A stretch of DNA of 64,000 nucleotides, taken from contig JACTAT010000051.1 of assembly GCA_014526335.1 (NCBI GenBank), positions 2,642,411 to 2,706,410 on the forward strand, read 5' to 3'. Below the pieces are notes generated by a model. That model had not been told where the DNA came from and searched no databases. It saw only the letters and a list, made by a program, of their open reading frames with translations. The position numbers were made by a program, and so were the translations under genes. This document shows positions 46,001 through 56,437 of the stretch, piece after piece (the first letter of the stretch is position 1; each line of letters starts with the position of its first letter). The DNA comes from Chrysaora quinquecirrha. Lineage: Eukaryota; Cnidaria; Scyphozoa; Semaeostomeae; Pelagiidae.

Positions 46001-49000
46001 AAATCCTCCTCCCCACCAACACTTACACCACACAACAGTAAATGTCTGCACGCAGGCTAGTCCTGCCGCTATTTCAAGCAAAAATTTCGCACGTGTAGCC
46101 TCGGCTTACATGGAATGTTTCAGAGAAACAGAATACAAATGTCAAAATGTGTGTTTGACTTGGAAGTCCAAGCACTTGAGATCCTGAAAACAAGTAAAAA
46201 AAAGTAAAAAAAATGAAAAAAAAATAACAAAATGAAGATAAAAAATAATAATAAATTATATATATGGTTTTGAAAATGGATATGTGAAAGATTATTTGTA
46301 TCTTAAAATTTTTGTGTTATTGATGTATCCTGTATTTCTTTTTAGTTTCATGTATTTTAAACGTTAATTTGCGGCCTAAACTAGATAAGCGTTGCTTTTT
46401 TAGGTCGCGTAGAATACGCATTTTTTCTAGATTTTTAGATTTCTTGTACTTTTAATAGATTTTTGTATTCTACAAATAAAAATGATATGATATGATATGA
46501 AACTTCGCAAAAAAAACAAGCAGAGCTGATCGAAACGCTATGATCATAAAGCCAGTAAACAAAAAACTTTTCAACATTAACATATGTTTTATTTATTTCT
46601 AGTGCCTGTGCGAAAAGAGACATCCAGAAACAATTGGTTTTCAAAGGTGAAGATAAAAATGCCGTTTACCCATCAGAAGCTCACGAAGAAACACAAATTC
46701 CAGCTTTCCCCAGTATTTCCTGCCTGAAAAGTCCAGGTGAAAATATGCAGAAATCGCTCCCACCACAGCCACTTGTATCACCAGTGGATGCTAAGCGATT
46801 AATGGATAAAGATAATCAACATAGTGATGAACTAGATTTGAATGATTTCGAAGACATTGATGATGATTTCTGTCCAATACCAGGGCGATATCAAAGCACA
46901 GCGATTGTCGATGTAACACAAATGCGACCTGATATAAGAAGTCTTGAAAAGAATCATGAAGTACTACGCGACAAGGAAATATCCCATATTCAAAGCATTG
47001 AAGAATTCGAGAAAGACTTTCAAAGAATAGATATCAGTGATGGGAAACAGTCTGACGAAGATGTAAAGGGAATACTGGATGATGAGAAGCAGATCCCAAA
47101 TGCCACGTTCTCGGAATTGAGTTTTAATTTCAGGGCAAACGAAAAAAGACAGGATGTCAAGCAGAGTAATCTTGGTTCTATTTCACAATGTCTCGATTTT
47201 CCTATGGTTCTCAGTGCGAAGCCAAAGTTTGTATCAGATGTTGGCATCACACAGGAGCAAGAAATGAATCCATTGGTTAAGGTGGGAGTGACAAAGGAAG
47301 TCAAATGTAATGATGAATCGATTCATAATTTTGTGCAGATGCCAAGTGAGGTTATCAGGCCAAGGGCAATGAAAGTTGGCGCTGCTTATTTTGATCAAAA
47401 CATGGAAAATGAAGATGTAGTTGCTCTGGGAACGGATAAATTCAAAATATTTGATGATGTCACCGCGGATCCCATTGCTACATCTGACAGAAAGTATACC
47501 GTCGGAGCTTTTGCTAAGGTCAAGCGGGGTAATGATCAGAATATACCAGATAAAGAGAATTATCCATCAGCTTTCAAACAACCCAAAAGGGAAGAAAAAC
47601 AAATCTCGTCCAGTCAGAACAATGCTGTCAATCAAAAGAAGGTTGCCATACCGTTCAATATTTTCGCTGATTGTGAAGATGATGCTGTTAATCCTGCAAA
47701 AGGGCAATGCCAATCCTTTACAGTTTTTGCTGACTGCAGTGACGAGCCAATGCATTCTTTGAAAGGGCAACACCAATCAAATCTCGGGTCTGTTCGTAGC
47801 TCGTTCAATCAGGCTGCCAGTGATGTACCAAAGAAGACTCCTTTGCCGTCTAATGTTTTTGCCGATAACGATGAAGAACCTATCAATGATGTTCAAGAGC
47901 CACGCCAATCAAATCTTGGATCAGCTGCTAGCTCTTCCAATCATACTGCTACCGCGCGACAGACAAAGGCTGCCCTGCCATTTTCTGTTTTTGCTGACAG
48001 TGAAGATGAGCCTATGAACACACTAAGTGAGAAACATCAACTACATGCTGGATCGGCTGCCATTGCTGATCCAAAGAAGTCTACTTTGCCATTTACCGTT
48101 TTTTCTGACGATGATGACCAGCCTATGAGCGCCTTCAAAGAGAAACGGCAAATGAATGTGGGACCTTCAGGTAGCTTCCCGAATCGGCCTGTTATTGAGG
48201 ATCAAAGGAAGACAGCCTTGCCGTTCACTGTTTTTGCTGACAATGACGTCGAGTCTCGCCAATCAGGTGCCCGATCCATCAGCGGCTTTTCAGATTTAGC
48301 TGCCGCCACGGAGCAAAAGAAGAGTGCTTTGCCATTCACTATTTTATCTGACTGCGACGATAAGCAACCAAGAATTTTACAAGAGCAACGTCAATCAAAT
48401 CTTCAAGCCATTGATGATAATGATCAACATATGATCAGTGGAGTTTTCCCCTTGTCCACATCGTCAACAGAAAACCACGCACCGAGCGATGAGAAGCCAT
48501 CCTTCACGAACCCCAACGACCTCAAAACACCTATAGTAATACGCAGGAACTCGAACTCAAGGAAAGCTCTTGGTGACTTTCCACTGATGTCGAATAATGT
48601 ACCAAAAAGTCCAATTTGGGCTCCGTCGCCGACTATGAATACAAAGAAAGCTCAACAAGAAATTCTGGCAATGTTCAATGAAACTCTTGACTGTAATAAA
48701 TATGAATTCACTCTCAATGAAACTAAAGATGATATATCAAACGGTTTCGAACAAAAATTCAGTAAGCAGGCAGATGGTTTGGAAGAACAATTCAACAATC
48801 AAAATGCTGGAGGTGAGTCATTTTAGTTACACGATAGTTTCTTATAGCAGATGCAGGTTTTTTAGTTGAGTGCAATGAGTTCATCGAAACTTGCAGGCAT
48901 TCTGCAATCGCAGTGCGGTCATTGTGAAGTTTGCATGTCGGCTAGTTGTCTAGTTTCCATTGAAAAGAATCCCTGAAATTGAATAGCTGGATCCCTAAAG

Positions 49001-52000
49001 GCCCTTGGCCTCCTACCGGAGACCTGGAGAAAAATTCCTACCCCCCATCTAGAGAAAAACTTGGACTTTCGAGATCCCTTAAAATGCTTTAATGGTCTTT
49101 TGAAGACTATTTTCCAAAGCGTTTTTATTTAAGAATAACTTAGGCCCTAGCCAAACGATCAAACACTGTTCGTCAAGCATTTGAAATTTGCTAGTCAAAA
49201 AACCATTTTGAGAGTTTAGCCGCATCGCAAAACATTTATTATCAAGCATTCTCCTTAAAACAAGCAAAAAATGTTTCTGAAATTTTCCAGTTGCAGAACA
49301 AACCACCAAACATTGTTTTTGAAGCAAATCTGAAATGTTTGACTAACAATGTTTGGTCGTTTGGCCAGAACCTTGTTCTTACGAATTTTTTAAAGGCTTA
49401 TGGTATGATGGTATAATGTTTTCTTCTTTTCTTTCAATAGGAAATGCTTTCAAGATCTTGAATGATTCAGAGATTGAAACATCAACTTGTGCAAACAGTA
49501 CACAAAACGCGACTGCATATACCACAGCGCAGTCTTCCAACTTTGACGTATTCGATGTGAAAGATTTAAGCCCGATAGAAGAGTGTTCTGATGAAGACAG
49601 ATCAAGACAACATTCCCAGTCATCATCATCGAGCATCTTCGAGAAATCATCCAACATTTCTCCTTTCATGTTGCAGGGTATTGAGCCAGTAAGACAGAGA
49701 GTCAACTCACTGCCTTCTATCAGCGAAAGTAGTCTGTATAATGTCAATGAAAGCGCCAGAATCATCGAACAGTCACTTGGTGTTTTAAATGCTGAATCGT
49801 TGAATAACAATGCATCTATCAGTGCTCCTACCGAAAACTACACGAGTGCTCCTCCACAATCCACAAATAGTGATCTATCATTCAATGGGCAAAAGATCAG
49901 CCAATTTGAACACTTAGCCATTGCGCCAGACGACTCTTCACAAGCTGCAAGTGATGGGTTCGTCAACAGGCCCAAAATCATAAATCCGTTCGACATCAAT
50001 CGCATGGAAAATATCCTATTGACAATGGATTTTGAGAGGGGAGGTAAATTCTATGAAACGCCAGATACTCCTTGTGAGAAATTTGCTGTCAACTGTAAAG
50101 TCCAAATCGGTATGTTCTACTTTCATCCTAATTCTATGTTTTTAAACTACTGTATACTTTCTGCTCTAGCACCAGAGTTTCTTCCTATTGTATTGTTTCA
50201 ATTCTTGATATTTGTTTTTGCCACCAGAAAGCATGTGATAAAGCAATTCAATAAACCCTTAAGGCCTGGCCACAGAATTTGTACCAAGAGACGCGCAAAT
50301 GTTTCTGGAAGACAACAGAAACATTTCTTGTCTCTGCGACATGCAAATGGCCCAGGGGACATGTTGCTTTCTTATCACTCGCATGTTTTAAGTCCCACCC
50401 TTCGCAAATAGCAATGGCAGTCTTCATTGGTCGTCCAAAGTTTTTGTTTCGTGAAGCAAAACATGTTTTGAACTTTTTCATAAACATCACGCTAAATTTT
50501 TGTTTCTTTTGCTTGTCAAGCAATGGTTTTGGGGATGGCCAAAACGGTCAAACATTTGTTGTAAAGCAAATTTAGAATGTTTGAACAACAATGTTTGATC
50601 TATTGGTCAGAGCCTAACATACATAAAGCTATAGTGTCAGAATGGCCACGTGGTGAGTGAATCGGACCCGCAGTCTTTGAGTCAGTTTTGCCACGAAGAG
50701 TGAGGAGAGTCGCAAGCCAGGCAAAATGAACCACAAGGTGTTGTATCATCGAGAGGAAGGACTGGGGTTGCACTGTTTAGACTACCCTGGGCTATTAGTG
50801 GACCGCCTGTGCTTAGCACAGGAACCCATACCTTGTGAAGATAGCAAGTGTGTGTGCCCAGCTTCCTAACTAAATAGTTGTGTGGCAGTTTGCTTTACAC
50901 GCGACATCTATTTTTTTATAATGCTTATCAATGTAAAATATCCAAGCAAATAGGCTATTTATTCATCATAAGTGGGCTACCACAATTGCTATAATTGCCT
51001 TGACTTGATTCGAACCAGTGACCTTCTGGACAACAAGCCAGATGACTACTCCACTGCACTGAAAAGTGCAATGAAGTAGCCAGCCTAACTCGAGGTCCTT
51101 CCAGCCACAGGTCTCCTCCACAGCCAAGGTCGTTCTTTGTGTTTTGGCTTAAAGCCTTCATCAAAAGCATAGAACATATAGTGAACTGGACATAATAAAG
51201 AATATCCAGTTCAAGCAAATAGGCTTTATATACAGACACTCTTTCAGACGCGCTTTTTAAAAGATCGATTATAAACCTGATGAAGAACATAAAGCTGCAA
51301 TAAAACTTTGAATCTTAAAACTTTGAATCTTCTTTCAGGAAACGATACATTCAAAGTCTTAAAGAGAATAGCAGAGGTGGATTTTCTACTGTTTACTTGT
51401 GCAATAGTCTCAATCAAAATGATGCAGATGCAGAATCACAATCTAAGGCCGTTTTCAAGGTATCCTACACTATTTTATTGTTTAATACTTCTATAAAGAA
51501 ACTTTCAATACTACAATTCTGGATAAACTAAGAAATGTTGAGTACTGGCCCCTTTGTTCCCTGGGGAAAACGTGTTATTAGGCAAAGATGGGTATAGTTT
51601 ACTTAATTTTTATGTCAGAATTATGTTGACCTATGATTCGATAGAACTAGCGCCAACTAGTTGTAACTGTTAGCTTATGTCGATATGCCAACAACTAGTC
51701 AGAACTTATAGAATACAGCAGATCGCTCAGGTCGAATGCAGCTGACGGGAAGCAGTTGTCAAAAACCCCCGAAGTAGAACATTCGCAACTCTCTGAAACT
51801 GCGCTCCGGCTAGTTGCCGTCAAAAAGGGACTAGATGCCCACTAGTTGTGACAGCGCATACGTCGACAGGTCGATTGTGACAGATTAGTTCCAAAAATCG
51901 CCGATAAGCAGTCAGCAACTAGTTCTGAATGTGTGCAATGCTGACATAAACCTGGCTTTGAGCCTTTCTGCTGCAGTTTATTTTGGAATGAAATGTATAA

Positions 52001-54548
52001 ATTTAAAGTAACTTATTTCCTATTTATTGTCCTCAGGTTATGAAGTCAGAAACATTGTGTCGCTGGGAGTTCTACATCAGTGAACATTTGCGTGGAAGGA
52101 TAAAAGAGCAACATCTTAATCCTTATCTTGTAAGTTATGACAAATGATAGTGAATAATAAAACATTGATAAGTCGTATTTATCGGCACTCATATTTCTTA
52201 TTCTTTGCCATTCATTACAAATATATATGAATGGTGAACACAAGGATAGATTTTTCCACAAGTGGCATACCACAATTGATGGGATTTGAACCCAGGACTG
52301 CATGTTTAAAGAGCCAACGACGTTTCCACTGAGCTAAAGAGCTCAATGAAATCGCCGAGAAATTCTCCAAGTCATACAGCCCAAGGCTCTCATCCCATTT
52401 CGCCTTTTGTGTATATAAATACGTATGATGCCGAAGAAGGTTCAGCAAAGGTACAATATAAAAAAAGTAAGACGGGAAGAGGGTCTTGGGCTGTATGACG
52501 TGGAGAGTTATGTACTCGGCAATTTCGTTGAGCTCACTGGAACATCCTTGGCACCTTACTCGCAAAAATCGCCCCCTACGGCTGCCTGACATCCATTTGA
52601 TTGTGTATGTGCAGAAATTGTCAAATAATTGCTCATCTTTGAGACGGATTTTCAACAAGCGCCGCGGGCGCTTCAACAAGGCGCTTTGGGCGCTTACTTG
52701 AGGAAATACAGTATAGCATGTGTGTCCTGATTCAGTGGAGATTCATTTTAGTTCTAGGTTGAATATGATTTTGCAGTTATTCCTTTAATTGGGTTCTTAG
52801 TGACTCTAGATCGGTAGCATTAGGCTGCCCGCGAAAGACGTCAGTTCCTGTGGGTGAGTCAAAACTGTTTTTTTAGCAACAGGACGCCACAAGTGAAGAG
52901 GACGTCGTGAGCAGACAAAGAATCTGGGCACTAGTTATTTTCCCGCGTCTTGATATTCCGCGTTCTGGCGACAACGTCATCTTGGCTGTTTTCACGTTCT
53001 CATGAAAACGTCAAAATTTTGCGTTGTTCTGGAAGCTGCAACAGTTACTTCAGCAACCAAACCAGTTAATTACTGCGATAATTTGCATTTGTAATGAGGA
53101 CCTATCGTAAAAACTGCGAAAGAAACCAATTCAGAATCAAGTGGTGGGCTAAAAGACTACAGAACCTTTTCGAATTTGTTTTTGCCTATAATGCATCTTT
53201 TAACAATTAAATCACCGAAAAAAGCTTGCGCTGACAGGTTTTACTATCAATTCAACCAATTATCAGCCATTGGCTGTAGGCAAGCAGCTGATTTTGATTA
53301 CAGAATATAAATAAGTCATCTTTTTCTCTCCTCTACTCTGTCGAAAAGGTACTGGAGCTATTGAAATTTGAAATAAGCCCCCCCTCCTTCGAATAAGCTC
53401 TCCCCTCGAATAAACCCCCTACCAAAAAAATTTTTTGCAAATAAGCCCCAGATTTCTTAAGCATTTTTTCGTGTCAAATTTTACATTGTATCTGTTCGTC
53501 CATTCTAGATTGATTACTTTGGTGTTGCTTGTACAATTCATGTTATTCTTTATGGCTCTTACATGAATTTAGTAAATATAGAGGGCAAACATCGTGTGTG
53601 CAGAAATGTCAGAAGGTAAATCGCTCTTGTTTTTTTTTCGCTTACGTCACTGTGAGATTCTTTAACTTTCCTGGGCTTATTATTGCCACCTTGTCATCAT
53701 TAGAGTAGAAGTAGGGAGGAGAGATATGTACACTGACTCTATAAGTACGAAGAGAAATTTCTACCGATTTCTATATTGGGCAGGCCCTTTTGCAAATCTA
53801 AAAATGCTTCATTTCCCCAAATTCTAAGCAATTTTTAGGGGGGAGGCAAAGCTATCGTTTCAGTAAGACCCTGGTTAAACAAGCAAACATTTTTGGTCAA
53901 ATGGTTGAATTACTAGCAATTTTGTTTAAGCCATATACTGCTTTTCATAAGGAAAAAATATTTGACGAACAATGTTCTGCTCTTGTCTTTCGTTTATATT
54001 ACGAAGGAGACTGAAGCAAAGGTCTGAGCTTTTTCTCTATCCATCATCAAATTTAAGCTTTGGCTAAACTAGGAGACTTGTCGCGCGCGACACTGTATTC
54101 GGCGTGTCTCCCAGGGTGGCTAAACATGCGAGTGACAAGCGAGAAACATGTCCGGAGGAGACAAAAAATGTTTCTGTTGTCTCCCAGAAACATCTGCGTG
54201 TCTCTTGCTACAAATTTTGTCGCGCGCTACAAAGTTTTCGAGGTGGCTAAACTGGTAGACACTGAAGGGACATCAATGTCAGGCCTTTACACATGGCGTC
54301 AATTTTAAGCTCAGAATCAAAATAGTGAAAGAATACTTAGGCTCAGCAAATCAAGTTGCCTTTGAACAGTGTGCCTTTGCGTACAAACATGTACATAATA
54401 GTTGATTTTGTGTCTTCTTAGGGGCTGGGATAAGAAATTTTGGAATTCGGTATTTGACAGACTGATCAATTCACCTGACTGTAACAGACAAACTGTTCTT
54501 GGTGATCTGTGCAATGAGTTTGAAGAAAGACTCTCAAAGGTCCGGTAG
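40097..54548 (+). CDS. MadBub: undivided BUB1/BUBR1 spindle-checkpoint protein with ABBA-motif array
   Basis: Exons: 40097-40227, 40348-40407, 41470-41611, 42188-42384, 42858-43006, 43654-43865, 44172-44357, 45304-45518, 46603-48812, 49441-50109, 51339-51459, 52037-52129, 53509-53615, 54422-54548; about 1539 residues. Order of parts: KEN1 (10-12) and a second KEN (33-35); TPR domain (about 44-180, ending PLERLQRHHR); ABBA FAVFSD (253-258), KEN2 (284-286), ABBA FNIHID (312-317); GLEBS BUB3-binding motif (about 367-386, MYCKDQVYMGNLEFSLEEL); giant exon with KEN (748-750) and a tandem ABBA-like array (711-1014); BUB1 conserved domain I (SPTMNTKKAQQEILAMF); PP2A-B56 motif LSPIEE (1210-1215); kinase domain from about 1390. 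The kinase has the glycine loop (GGFSTVYL) and ATP lysine (AVFKV), then jumps to IDYFGVA; no HGD or DLG is found. One missing G near 51376 breaks the glycine-loop exon. It binds BUB3 and inhibits APC/C-CDC20. Confidence 0.93.
40455..40765. mobile_element. Palindromic TCAACTCGCCC element
   Basis: The left half repeats CAACTCGCCCCA and the right half the inverse GGGGCGAGTTGAC; the ends are AGGTCAACTCGCCCC and GGGGCGAGTTGACTAG. MadBub intron 2. Confidence 0.7.
42523..42628 (+). pseudogene. Decayed duplicate of the MadBub exon 5 acceptor and exon start
   Basis: About 105 bases ending in TTTCATTTCAGGGATTTG repeat the sequence 262 bases downstream (42785-42890), which is the real intron 4 end plus the first 33 bases of exon 5. 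The copy keeps the AG acceptor but its exon part has changed (GAAAAGTGCCTTACGACA) and leaves the coding frame. Confidence 0.8.
43149..43390 (+). mobile_element. tRNA-derived SINE, family C
   Basis: A box AGTGTAGTGGCTAACAC and B box GAGGTTCAAATCCAGAC stand at tRNA-like spacing, followed by a tail with CTGCTGACGTAAAAAACC. The acceptor stem does not pair, so this is not a tRNA gene. MadBub intron 5. Confidence 0.7.
44605..44935 (+). mobile_element. Fragment of a Penelope-like reverse transcriptase
   Basis: An open frame to 44814 reads YRKPTFSGLYIRWDS, KLIKTLVHRALMICS and ILIENGFPEDVI, the conserved region after the RT domain in Penelope-like elements. Beyond the stop, further pieces (VPCLRKNT, PWIGTS) continue the same protein in shifted frames, so the copy is broken. 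MadBub intron 7. Confidence 0.75.
44985..45235. mobile_element. CTGTGGTGG / CCACCACAG palindromic repeat, copy 2
   Basis: It shares ACTGTGGTGGATA, TTATTATGCTTGATGTGGTG and the end GTATAGATTCGCTAGCG with 12990-13462. It ends about 70 bases before MadBub exon 8. Confidence 0.7.
45605..46110. mobile_element. GGCTACACGTGCGAC-family element, second locus
   Basis: It contains GGCAACACGTGCGACTTACA, TTTCGCACGTGTAGCCTCGG and many TGCGAC/GTCGC words; blocks match 37236-37560 inverted. MadBub intron 8. Confidence 0.65.
46378..46425. repeat. Single unit related to the 11968-12150 tandem repeat
   Basis: CTAGATAAGCGTTGCTTTTT plus GGTCGCGTAGAATACGC resembles one unit of the VPS54 intron 10 array. Confidence 0.55.
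47441..48352 (+). repeat. Coding tandem repeat: ABBA-like motif array in MadBub exon 9
   Basis: Hexamers and positions: FKIFDD 47441, FNIFAD 47654, FTVFAD 47717, SNVFAD 47849, FSVFAD 47981, FTVFSD 48092, FTVFAD 48224, FTILSD 48335. Six fit Fx[ILV][FHY]x[DE]; two (SNVFAD, FTILSD) deviate at one position. From the third copy the spacing is 44, 44, 37, 44 and 37 residues, with a shared frame of KK(S/T)xLPF before and (D/E)DE(P/Q) and QSNLGS after, so the array grew by duplication of a roughly 132-base unit. Each motif sits in acidic disordered sequence. A KEN box (47552-47560) precedes the array. Confidence 0.85.
49142..49375. mobile_element. CAAACATT palindromic MITE, copy 10
   Basis: TAGGCCCTAGCCAAACGATC at the left and GTTTGGTCGTTTGGCCAGAA at the right. 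It ends about 65 bases before MadBub exon 10. Confidence 0.8.
50265..50412. mobile_element. GAGACGCGCAAATGTTTC element, copy 1
   Basis: AAGGCCTGGCCACAGAATTT, CAAGAGACGCGCAAATGTTT and GAAGACAACAGAAACAT match 54060-54265 in inverse orientation. MadBub intron 10. Confidence 0.6.
50450..50617. mobile_element. CAAACATT palindromic MITE, copy 11 (right half)
   Basis: It has the central GCTTGTCAAGCAATGG and the right end AATGTTTGATCTATTGGTCAG; the left half is missing or replaced by the element at 50265-50412. Confidence 0.65.
50955..51185 (-). mobile_element. tRNA-derived SINE, family B relative
   Basis: On the minus strand it carries an A-box-like GTGCAGTGGAGTAGTCATC and a B box CACTGGTTCGAATCA. 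Its outer part (TAAGTGGGCTACCACAATTG) resembles the family B copies. MadBub intron 10. Confidence 0.65.
51610..51950. mobile_element. Inverted-repeat element rich in AACTAGTTG
   Basis: The ends TTATGTCAGAAT and GCTGACATAA are inverted; inside are several CAACTAGT and GTCGACAGG-type pairs. About 340 bases, no ORF. MadBub intron 11. Confidence 0.65.
52225..52432 (-). mobile_element. tRNA-derived SINE, family B, copy 2
   Basis: The minus strand has an A box TAGCTCAGTGGAAACG and a B box GGGTTCAAATCCC at tRNA-like spacing. It is the best-preserved member and lies in MadBub intron 12, where the kinase catalytic core is missing. Confidence 0.8.
52478..52565 (+). mobile_element. Inverted fragment of SINE family B
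   Basis: GGGTCTTGGGCTGTATGACG and TCGGCAATTTCGTTGAGCTC are the reverse complement of the block at 52340-52395, making an inverted pair with the neighbouring SINE. Confidence 0.75.
53863..53975. mobile_element. CAAACATT MITE relative, degenerate
   Basis: AAGACCCTGGTTAAACAAGC and AACATTTTTGGTCAAA recall the family left end; later TATTTGACGAACAATG fits the right end. MadBub intron 13. Confidence 0.4.
54055..54270. mobile_element. GAGACACGCAGATGTTTC element, copy 2 (palindromic)
   Basis: GGCTAAACTAGGAGACTTGT and the inverse at the right end (GGTGGCTAAACTGGTAGAC orientation shared), plus TTGTCGCGCGC on both sides. Related to 50265-50412. It ends 150 bases before the last MadBub exon. Confidence 0.55.
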
Positions 54549-54645
54549 AAAATCAAGCAATGAAGACTTTGTGAAAACTCTATTCTAGTAGACACAGCAT
54601 TGCTAACGAGGATAACTGCAATATCATGTAAATATATTATTTTAT

Positions 54646-54651
54646 AATAAA
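54646..54651 (+). terminator. Polyadenylation signal of MadBub
   Basis: AATAAA about 100 bases after the stop codon. Confidence 0.55.
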
Positions 54652-54782
54652 CATGTTCTGTTGATATCTTTATTCATTTATCATATTTCCATTTTTTATA
54701 CCCAATATTTTTTTTAACAATTAATAGCCATCAATCATTGCTTTCAGACTTTGCTATTGTCGTAAGATGTAGTATTTTTTTA

Positions 54783-54900
54783 AGGCCCCGTTTCCATGGA
54801 TACTTTTCAAAGAATTGCGTTTTCATGTCAATTAGAACGTTTCAAAAATCTCGCGTCTACACGAGTGTTTTAGAACGTTTCCGTTGTCCACACTCACACC
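54783..54900. mobile_element. Short element starting AAGGCCCCGTTTCCATGG
   Basis: GAACGTTTCAAAAATC and TTTTAGAACGTTTCC units with an AAGGCCCCGTTTCC start, as in common animal MITEs. The boundaries are uncertain. Confidence 0.4.
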
Positions 54901-54919
54901 ACTAATCATTGAACCGCTA

Positions 54920-55372
54920 ACCCTGTCAAGCAATGTTTTGTGACGTAGTCAAACGTTCAAACATTGCTTGTTCGGCTAATTACAAATGTTACGATCAAAC
55001 ATTGTTAGCCAAACATTTGAAATTTGCTTTACAAGCAGTAATTGACCGTTTTTCCAGGTGATAAACATTACTTAATAACATTTCTTAACAATTATGAATA
55101 GTATAACCAGAAGCTTAAACATTATGATTCGAAAACAAACGAGAGATGACAATTGTTTGTTTATTCACTGTATATTCGACTGTACTTTCCAACAATGTTT
55201 TTGAAAACTTCAACAACATATAACGGTTGCTGTTACTTCATAAACATTTAGGTATCAGACAGAAAATGTTTGGCGAGCAATGTTTTGTTCTATGGCCAAA
55301 CGGTAAAAAAATGACAAGCAAATATCACATTTTTGACAAACAGTGTTTGATCGTTTGACCAGGGCTTTAGTT
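54920..55372. mobile_element. CAAACATT MITE, composite copy containing the 105-base duplicate
   Basis: Fragments CAAGCAATGTTTTGTGACG and GATCAAACATTGTTAGCC precede 55092-55197, the second copy of the 13638-13742 block; the element ends GTTTGATCGTTTGACCAGGG. It appears to be a rearranged or nested copy. Confidence 0.65.
55092..55197. repeat. 105-base near-identical duplicate, copy 2
   Basis: The same block as 13638-13742, differing at only a few positions, here embedded in a CAAACATT element. Confidence 0.85.
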
Positions 55373-56437
55373 ACGATTTGATTTAGTCAATGATGTGGAA
55401 TTCTTCATAACAGATATTGATTTTTCACCAAGAAATAAGCACATAGCCACTATAAAACTATAATCATTTTATTGCTTTACGCTGTGGAGAGGCTTCTCTG
55501 GTCCACCGTGCAAGATTGGCTTCAGGATTTCGGTCATTATACTTTCAGTTTTCTTTCCTCTTAAACCATTCTTGTATTCCTGCGATCCTTGAAAGAAATG
55601 CATAGCAAGGAGCTAAATTTGCCTCTTTCTTGCTCCCAATTTCTGGACTCCCCATACCTGGAGCTTGCTCGTTAGATCTGAGCCATATTTTAAGATTTCA
55701 TTGTACAGTAGCTAAGTAGATTGAATAAAAATGTTTTATCATGTTCAGAGGATTCATACTTCAAGAAATCTCGCCTTTTGTATTTGTTTTTATTCTTGCA
55801 AAACCATAGAAAAGCATGGAAAATACGACGATGATAACTATGACAGAAATAAATACACGAAAAAACGCATTATAACAATGACGCGAACGTTAAATTTCTT
55901 CAGTGCAAATCTAAAATGCTTTATTATTCGATTAGGCACACTCCCTTTGATTAAAAGCTAAAAGCACAATCCCTGAAAACAAGTTCAACTGAATAAGAAT
56001 CAGCGCACTCCCTCGATGAAGCGCATCATGTCTGATAAAAAACAGGGATGTATTTATTGGAAATTGAACTTTCTAAGAACTATTTTACGCGCGGCTTTTC
56101 GCTTGACTATTTAGCTTATCGTTTTACGTCGATTAGATTGGGGCTTTTATTAAGTCACTATATACGTTACATATTATCATCTTCATATTGATGATACAGT
56201 ACATCAATCTCAATGCTACGAGGAATTGCCCAAATATGTTTCATATTATGACAAAAATTGATTTACAAGCCAGAAAGTCTACAATAGGATATAATAACCC
56301 TAAAGAGAAGATTTTGAATAAGGATTTTTGATTACGTATACAGTCCAATACATTCTTTAAAACTTAAGAAATAAAAACTACATTTTTAGGTAAACGGAGA
56401 TGCATAAAAAAAACTGTAAAACCAAAATAAAAACATT

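Larger units (their letters stand above)
54549..56437. other. Convergent intergenic region MadBub/NSL1-like
   Basis: It holds the MadBub poly(A) signal, a short MITE at 54783-54900, a rearranged CAAACATT MITE with the 105-base duplicate inside it, and from about 55380 to 56437 AT-rich sequence in which I see no gene. Confidence 0.5.

Noticed and set aside
52660..53505. Possible hidden kinase exons in MadBub intron 12
   Set aside because: I looked for HGD, DLG and flanking helices in all three plus frames and found none; recorded as a finding instead of annotating exons.
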